Below, piece by piece: positions 57,612-64,000 of a stretch of 64,000 nucleotides of DNA. The translations under genes were made by a program, and so were the position numbers. Origin of the DNA: Progne subis subis (taxonomy: Eukaryota; Chordata; Aves; Passeriformes; Hirundinidae); the NCBI GenBank assembly GCA_022316685.1, contig JAKJHU010000628.1:1-64000 (forward strand), in the 5' to 3' direction. The notes beneath the pieces were generated by a model. It was not told the origin of the DNA. It made no database searches and saw only the letters and a program-made list of their open reading frames with translations. Position 1 is the first letter of the stretch; each line of letters opens with the position of its first letter.

Positions 57612-57730
57612 CTGTCGGTTGTTTATCCTGGAGAAGAGGAGTCTCAAAGGAGATAAGGGAGTGTCAAGGCACAGGTTGGACTTGATGATGTCCAAGGTCT
57701 TTTCCAATCTTGCTGATTCTGTGATTCTCA
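57612..57730 (+). mobile_element. CR1 3' end, other half of foldback in arm D
   Basis: Mirror of 31463-31580. Confidence 0.82.
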
Positions 57731-57924
57731 GAAACCACCCTTGCAGCAGTTGCAGGATGAGCCCTGGGCCTCCTCTCCAGAAGGTCGAGCAGCCCAGGTT
57801 CCTCAGCTTCTCCTCACAGCCCCAAAGCCCATCCTGTCAGTCCTGCAGAGCCTCTCCAGTGCAGGGGAAACCCTGGGCAACTGAATAGCAGAATCAATAT
57901 GATTTTAGCAGATGCTGTTTATTT

Positions 57925-57985
57925 AATAGTTTATATATATATAAAAAAAATATATATATTTAATATATATTTTATTTATGTTAAA
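57925..57985. repeat. AT-rich microsatellite
   Basis: TA-dinucleotide-rich tract, expanded relative to the matching place in arm C near 31290. Confidence 0.75.
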
Positions 57986-58332
57986 CTCCAGTTATTGATT
58001 CTAGCACTACTGTCCACACGTACAGGTGCCTCTCAATTGGCTAAGCCGCTTGTTCACGAGGCAGGCACACATCCTTCAGGACTCCTCGTTGGTCAAACGT
58101 CCATCATCGTGCTGTGTGTCCTCTAAGTTTTGCATTGTTTGTAAACAGTTTCTCAGGCTCTTGGTTCTTATTTCTAGTCCTGTTGTTATCTCAGTAGCCT
58201 TGACGAATTCCTGAGAGCTCCTGAGCAAGGAGCCTCAAGCCCTGTCTTGCAATGCAAGATTTATCCTAAAAAGTGTATTCTATTACCATCTGTGAACACC
58301 AGCTGGGGCAGGTTGTTTATCTCTTCCATGAC

Positions 58333-58983
58333 TGTTGAGGGTTAAGTTCTCCTGTAGAATTTCCCCCCCCCCCCCCCCCATGAGTTGCTAGATTTTAAGT
58401 AGGCGCAGTTTAAGCGGTGCTTAAGCTGACAAAAGAAGTTGATCACTTGGTTTTGGGGAAGGGAGGAGGCTCCGGAGAGAGCTGGGGGGTGGCCTCACTT
58501 CTCTCAGCTTTCCCGGGGAGGACGGTCGGACTACGGGTAGCTGCCTGGAGTCCACAGCTAACGGAGGAGTTTGGTCCTGGGAATTCTATCATCTGTTAGA
58601 GCGCCCAGGACTTCGGAGTTTCTTCGTTACCTTGCTGGATTTTGGGTCAGCCCGGGGTCCAGCCGCTGCGAGTTCTTCGGCACTGCCCACTTTGCCTGCC
58701 GGGGCACTCCCTGCCTGCCTGCTGAGGACAAATCCATCGCTTCCAGCTTGCAGCCATCAGCGACGGACTTTGCCACCGTTTGCCCTCAGGGTTCTTGGTT
58801 CTGTTTTACTGTTATTATAAGTGCTGTTGTTGTTTGTCTGTCCTGTTATATTTACTAGTAAAGGACTGTTATTCCTTTTCCCTATAGCTCTGACCGAAAG
58901 TTTTTTTTTTTAATCTTCTAAATTATAATAACCCGGAGGCTTGCCTCTCCTTAGCAGACAACTGTCTTTTTCAAACCAAGACA
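58333..58983. mobile_element. Solo LTR with 5-bp target duplication, arm D only
   Basis: 651 bp, TGTTGAGGG...CCAAGACA, flanked by ATGAC at 58328-58332 and 58984-58988. The uninterrupted site is seen in arm C near 30928. Contains a run of 17 C (58363-58379) and a 'ttataag' box. Orientation is uncertain; TATA-type sequence suggests plus. Confidence 0.93.
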
Positions 58984-59373
58984 ATGACCCATCCCTCATA
59001 TCTCTGAGGGGGATCTTCTCTTAATGGGCCAGCTGTGTAAAACCAAATGGGGCAGTGTTCTTGATCTCTTCCATGACCCATCCTCCCTCCAGGGAGATAT
59101 CTTCTGGTAATGGGCCATTGCCACTTTGAGAAGGGCTCTGCTGACCCAGGTTCCTGTGACCCACACTGAGAAGTCACCTGTCCCTTTCTCTGGCCCTGGC
59201 AATGGTGTGAGGTGGGACTGAAGAACATGAGGGTCTGGCCATGGTCCCATCATTGTATTTGAGCCCATCTCGGGTCATTTCTGGCTGGGCTCTGCCCCAG
59301 CCCACAGAGTGTGACCTCAGCCCTGACTCTGTGCCAGCTGCTGTGCCTGAGCCCTGCAAAGACTAAAGGTCAC

Positions 59374-61126
59374 TGTCATAGGTTCGCACAGTTTGGTATT
59401 TCGTTAGGGAGGAATGTGAAGTATTACCCTGTCAGGACCCTGGAAATAGTTTTAGAAGGGACAAGGACCTATCAGAAGCTGGTTTGAAATATTGGCATCT
59501 GCTTTGGCCACTGAGAATGTTGAATGAGACTTTGGGCAGTACCCATATAAATCCTGGGTTTGGTCAGGTCAGGCCCTTTTCCTCCTGCTCAGCTGAACAG
59601 GTAACATCCAGTGGGTCCTACTGCTCCCCACACCCCACCTCCCCCTTCGGGGGGAAGCTCGCCCGAGGCCCAGCCGGACTCCATCGGCTCCCGGGGGGAG
59701 GAGAGGTTGCAGCTTAACATCAACCACTTTGTAAAAACCTCCCTGGAGACCCCATAGCAGGGAGGGATCTCCCCTGATAACAACTCTGGGCCCGGTTTGG
59801 CCGAGGCTGCCCCGATTGTCACCGAGGGCTGGGCAGAGCTCTCCTCCCGCTCCCCTCCTCCGGTGTCTTCCAGACAGAGAAGAAAGAGTGGAGGGAGGAA
59901 ACCAGGCCGATCTGAAATGGAGAGACTGCTGCCTGGAGCAGAAATCACATGGCCACTGCAGGCCTGGACAGAGTTAACCCTTTCCTGGCAACATGGAGCT
60001 TCCAAGGCCTGACCCTTCCCTGAGAGAGAAAAGAAAGAGACAGAGGGGACGTAGGAAAGACACTGCATGAAGTCAGTGGAGCAGGAGTGAAAGAACGGAT
60101 AAAGATTATTAGAAGAGGGATTGAGGATGTGGACATTTTTAACCAAACTTTTCTGCTGTAAACTAGGGAGAAATGGACTGTTTCTTGTAACATCTTAATG
60201 TTGTTTGGAGGAATGCTAGTTCCAGTCAAAGTTGGGGATTGATATGATTGAGATTTAAGAGGGAATCTTAAAGCCCCTCACTCCTGGTGTAAAAGGAGGT
60301 CTCAGCCTTTGAGACCAAGATGATTTTAGAGAGGAAGTGATTTGAAGCCCTCAGCTCCTGGGGTAAAAGGAGGTCTCTATTTCTTTTGAGATAAAGACAC
60401 TTTTAGAGCTAGCAGAGAATCCTTGTTTTATACTAGAAGAAGCTTTCTTAAACAGTACCCCAGATACACTGAGAGGCCTCAGCTCCTGGGGTAAAAGGAG
60501 GTCTCTATTTCTTTTGAGATAAAGACACTTTTAGAGCTAGCAGAGAATCCTTGTTTTATACTAGAAGAAGCTTTCTTAAACAGTACCCCAGATACACTGA
60601 GAGGCCCATGAGTAGCCAGGGGAAAGGCTCGTAATGGGTGGAACAGCACAATCTGCAAAAACTCCAAGCAGATGCAGATTTGTGACATTGAGAACCCCAG
60701 GGCTGTTTTTCTCTTGTGACAAATGTGTCCATAAGACTCTAGAGAGACTCCTCTCCCAAAGTGGAGAAAAATTACGTGTAAATGGTGAAACTGACTGAAA
60801 ATCACAGGTTGTGTCTCTCTGTGTTGTTTGGAAGAAAGTTAACAATTTGTAAGGGTAGGGAAGAGTGCTTTGAAGTTGCATTTTGGTTTTTTTGGGGTTT
60901 TTTTTCCCATTTTTTCTTTTCTTGTCTTTTCCATTCTTTTAGTGTGTGTTAAAAAAAAAACCTTTGTTTTTTAAGCTTGAGCCTGCTTTGTTTCTCCTGA
61001 TCCTCTCCCACAAAAAGAGAGTAAACACTAAGATCACTACACTAAATTTAGCAAAAAAAAATCAACAAATGTGTAGTCACTACATTAATTAGTGTTTCAG
61101 CCCCGTTTTAACTAAAACAATTATAC
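59374..61126 (+). mobile_element. 1.6-kb LTR, copy in arm D
   Basis: Inverted counterpart of 28921-30537. TATAAA at 59546-59551. Carries the 128-bp tandem duplication. The terminal ATTACA has become ATTATA. Confidence 0.72.
60349..60604 (+). repeat. Perfect 128-bp tandem duplication
   Basis: Units 60349-60476 and 60477-60604 are identical as read. Arm C has one unit (about 29450-29560). Confidence 0.92.
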
Positions 61127-62490
61127 CTTCCTATGGAAAAGAACTGTCCTTCTTGTCCAGGTGCCCATGGCCACAATTGGGATTCCACCTCCAGCATTGC
61201 CTGTTGTGAGAGACTGGAGGAGATTGTTGTCTGGAAACATTTTGTGTGTGAGGGAGGAAGGGGCAGGTCCAGCCTTGCCCTGCCCTGAAACCCCAGCACT
61301 GCCCTGCCCTGTAACCCCAATCCCCCAGAGCCTCTATCCCAGCCCAGCAGTGTCTGCCAATCCCTGGCACACCAAAGGCAATGCTCCACAGCCACCTCTG
61401 CAGCCCCCAGCCCAGCTCCTGAGAGACCAAGTGACCCAAAGTCCCTCCTGGGGGAAGGGCCCAGGAAGACCATGGGGTATTCAAGGCTGACCACAAGGCA
61501 AGCACACATCTTGACCCCACCTCCTCTTGGAATTTCTGTCTGAACACAGCTGTAATCCAGGAGTTGGTAGCTGTGTGTGTGCTTCTCTATATCTTATTTG
61601 TCTTTCTCTCTTTCTGTGTTGTCATTCTTCAAATTCCCTCCTCTTGCTCATTTGGAGTGACTTAAAATTGAACAGGCTTAGAGTTTGTAAAGTTGAATGG
61701 GACAAGTTTAATGCTTTCAGAAGTGTTTCTTGTTGATTGAATATTGTATTAAATCTTTTGCCAAAATTTCTCTGTTTTTTCTAAAGTTGTCAGTAAAGTC
61801 TGTTTTGTTGTTTTGAACTCCTGGGAATCTGTTGGTATTTCTCCAGTGCATCCAACTCAGAGTACACAAATAATTGTAATTCCTTTTAATGTCTAAGTGA
61901 GAGAATTGTTTGGGGGATGGGGGTCAGGTCTTGTCTGTCCTGCTTGGCAGAGCCCAGGCAGGGCTTTCACAGCCACATTGCACACTCCATTTCCCACCTG
62001 CACCTGCTGGTGCCCCTGAGCTCTGCTTGCCCAGCCCCAGGGACGCTCCCCTTGTCTGCCCATTCCCCACGGTCTCTGGGCAGGGATGGCCTCAGTGGGG
62101 GCTGCTGACAGCCTCAGACACTTGGAGGCTGCTGCTGGATTTGACTTCTCCAGAGGCTTGTTCAGCCTTCAGCTGTTCAGTGTCCCAGGGCTCATTAACA
62201 TTCAGAATACCTTAACAGCCAAGCCTCTGGGAATAATTTGATTTAGGTTTTCAAATTTTTGTGGTTAATTAACCGATTTCTGAAGTGTATTAAAAGTGAA
62301 TATATATTTACAAAAGACAGTGAGAAAAGATGTTTTATGTCTGGTTCAGGTTTTGTTTCTGTTAATGCCTTGATATGTGCAATCTCCAGTTGACACTGAA
62401 TCCAAGTATATTCTAATGCAGTTTGAATAGATACAAAAATCAAGACCCTTTATGTCTGGCAATCAATCAGACTCTGTCCTTACTCCTCTT

Positions 62491-63560
62491 CTCCTGACCT
62501 GGATTCCACTGGGCACACAGCTTCCTTTTCCATCCTCTTTCCCAGAGAAGATGCCTCTTCAGGCAAGCCAGCCTTCTGCCTGGCCTGCTTGGCTTCCCAC
62601 GTTTGGGAATCACCTGCTCCTGTGCCCTTAGGAGGTGATGTTTCCAAAGTGACGAGCGCTGATGGAGCCCAGCACCTTCAAAAGCATTTTTCCTGGGGAC
62701 CTTGCTTACCAATTCTCTGAGCAGTCTGAGGTGTGCCCCGAGCTGAGGTTTTGCTGGTCCTTTTCCTCTTGTCAGGGGTTTGAAAGTCAATTTATTTGTG
62801 GTCACTGTGGCAGAAACGAAATCACCCCTGTTTGATTCATGGCATTCCCATTCAAAGCCAACCTGTGCCAGCTATTAGGAGGAAAGGAACCCTATCCCAG
62901 TCAAAACCAGAGCAGTGGGAGCAATTCAGCTGATTCAGGCAGACACCCGCCAATCCCCGCTTGGCTCAGGGCACGTGGGGCTGAGAGGGCGGCCTGGCTC
63001 TAGGGGGGCTGAGCTGGAGAGTGCTGGGCTGTGGGGGGCTCCCCCCTTCCTGGGAAGAGGCTCCCTGGGGAGGAAGAAGGGCCAGGCATGAGCCCCGAGG
63101 CCCCTGGCCAAGGGATGGCTGCAGGGGAGGCGTCTGTAGTGGATGCTGTCTGCAAGGAGCTGTGGGAAGGAGTGGCTGTGGGGCTGAGCTCAGGGAGGGA
63201 GTTCCCCCAGGCCCGCAGGCAGAAAGCCCTTGGCACAGAGCAGGAGCCAAGTTCCAGGTCACCAGGAAGAGCCCCTCCCTCCCTCCCCGGGGCTGCCATG
63301 GTTCCCACAGGAGCTCAAGGCCATTGGGGACCGTTTCCGCTCGCCATCGAGCCCCAATGTGCCCTCATGAGGAGCGGCAGCGTGAGGGAGGAGCCGCCAT
63401 TTCAGGGCAAGCCGTGAGGGCCAAGTGGTCATCCCTGAAGAACACTGAAGGGAACACTCTTGATTACCCCTTTTCCCGAGAGGTTTCTTTAGCTGAAGTT
63501 GCTGACAAGGAGCAGACTTGACAGCCCTGAATGGGTTGGTGGTTGTTTTATTCTCTATGG
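62491..63560. other. No recognisable gene
   Basis: Basic 112-codon minus frame at 62467-62805 and a 166-codon GC-rich plus frame at 63021-63521 show no domain I know. Treated as unsupported. Confidence 0.45.
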
Positions 63561-63566
63561 TTTTCG

Positions 63567-64000
63567 GTTGGACAGGGTAAAACGGGAAAGCCTTACAACT
63601 ACGATTGCTTGGGAGAAGATTCTAACAGCATGAAACCTATAAGCGATATAGAAATGAAAGCAAGCTTTGAGACGTAGGATGCCCAGCCGAGAGACAGTGA
63701 CCGAGTTAGCTGAAGGCAAGAGCCCTGTTGTTTGAGCAATATCCCTAACAGACCAAGGGATGCCGAGGGTCCAAGGGGGAGGGGCCCTGCCAAGGTGGCA
63801 GGGAAAAGGAGTCTAGAAAGGAGCTTTTAGGGTTCAAAATGAGGCGCGAACGAGAACTTAGGCCTCTTTGTTCGGGCACGCTTTTAGCTGTGGCTGGCAG
63901 CGTAAGCAAAGTTCTTGCACCGAGGAACTGTGCAATAAAGCCCATGTTTCAAGAGCTGCCCTGGACTCCAGAGATGTCTCATCTCTGTCCCTACACTCGC
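63567..64000 (+). mobile_element. LTR cut by window end, same family as 38759-39292
   Basis: Shares 'gattgcttgg' and following LTR text with the nested solo LTR; AATAAA at 63934-63939 in plus orientation. The start is uncertain by a few bases, and the 3' end or internal region lies outside the window. Confidence 0.75.

Larger units (their letters stand above)
53500..62490. repeat. Large inverted duplication, right arm D (partner 27555-35560)
   Basis: Mirror order of arm C. Arm D is about 1 kb longer, mainly from a solo LTR (58333-58983), a 128-bp tandem duplication (60349-60604) and a 116-bp duplication in module U. Confidence 0.92.

Noticed and set aside
62467..62805. Basic 112-codon minus frame
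   Set aside because: Lys/Arg-rich but no recognisable domain; it overlaps the duplication boundary.
63021..63521. 166-codon plus frame
   Set aside because: GC-rich composition, no domain; competing frames on both strands.

Overview
The window is eukaryotic repeat-rich DNA, almost certainly from a songbird (passerine). The evidence is CR1 LINE 3' ends with their usual terminal sequence, several bird-type LTR families, intronless olfactory receptors of the bird-expanded OR14-like (gamma-c) group, and a multi-finger C2H2 zinc-finger gene of a type amplified in songbirds. I see no bacterial genes, operons, CRISPR arrays, rRNA or tRNA genes.

Layout. (1) 1-10303: an old gammaretrovirus-like provirus (ERV1) on the minus strand, with LTRs, a tRNA-Phe-type primer site and broken gag, pro, pol and env. 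(2) 10305-25080: an inverted duplication. Arm A (10305-13320) carries an intact olfactory receptor on minus; arm B (20405-25080) carries its paralogue on plus with a damaged start. Between them lie two LTRs, a ~180-bp tandem array and a ~38-bp minisatellite. (3) 25080-27550: no gene seen. (4) 27555-62490: a much larger inverted duplication. Left arm C (27555-35560) ends in a zinc-finger gene with an open frame; right arm D (53500-62490) ends in a frameshifted copy. Both arms hold a 1.6-kb LTR, CR1 pieces and a module shared with arms A and B, so the block occurs four times in alternating orientation. (5) The 18-kb spacer between C and D (35.6-53.5 kb) holds several minisatellites, a third 1.6-kb LTR with a younger solo LTR nested in it, an olfactory-receptor pseudogene, and a second provirus (ERV2, 45977-52609, minus) that is complete from LTR to LTR, has a 5-bp target duplication and has no env. 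(6) 62490-64000: sequence without a recognisable gene, then an LTR cut by the window end.

Only the olfactory receptor at 12348-13280 and the zinc-finger gene at 34287-35447 look able to encode full proteins. The most striking signal is in ERV2. Eleven of its 14 LTR-LTR substitutions are G-to-A on the viral strand, 9 of them in GG context, and several reading-frame stops sit where tryptophan is expected. This is the signature of cytidine-deaminase editing during reverse transcription. The arms also record events after duplication: a solo LTR and a perfect 128-bp tandem duplication in arm D only, and an apparent CR1-CR1 recombination deletion in arm A.
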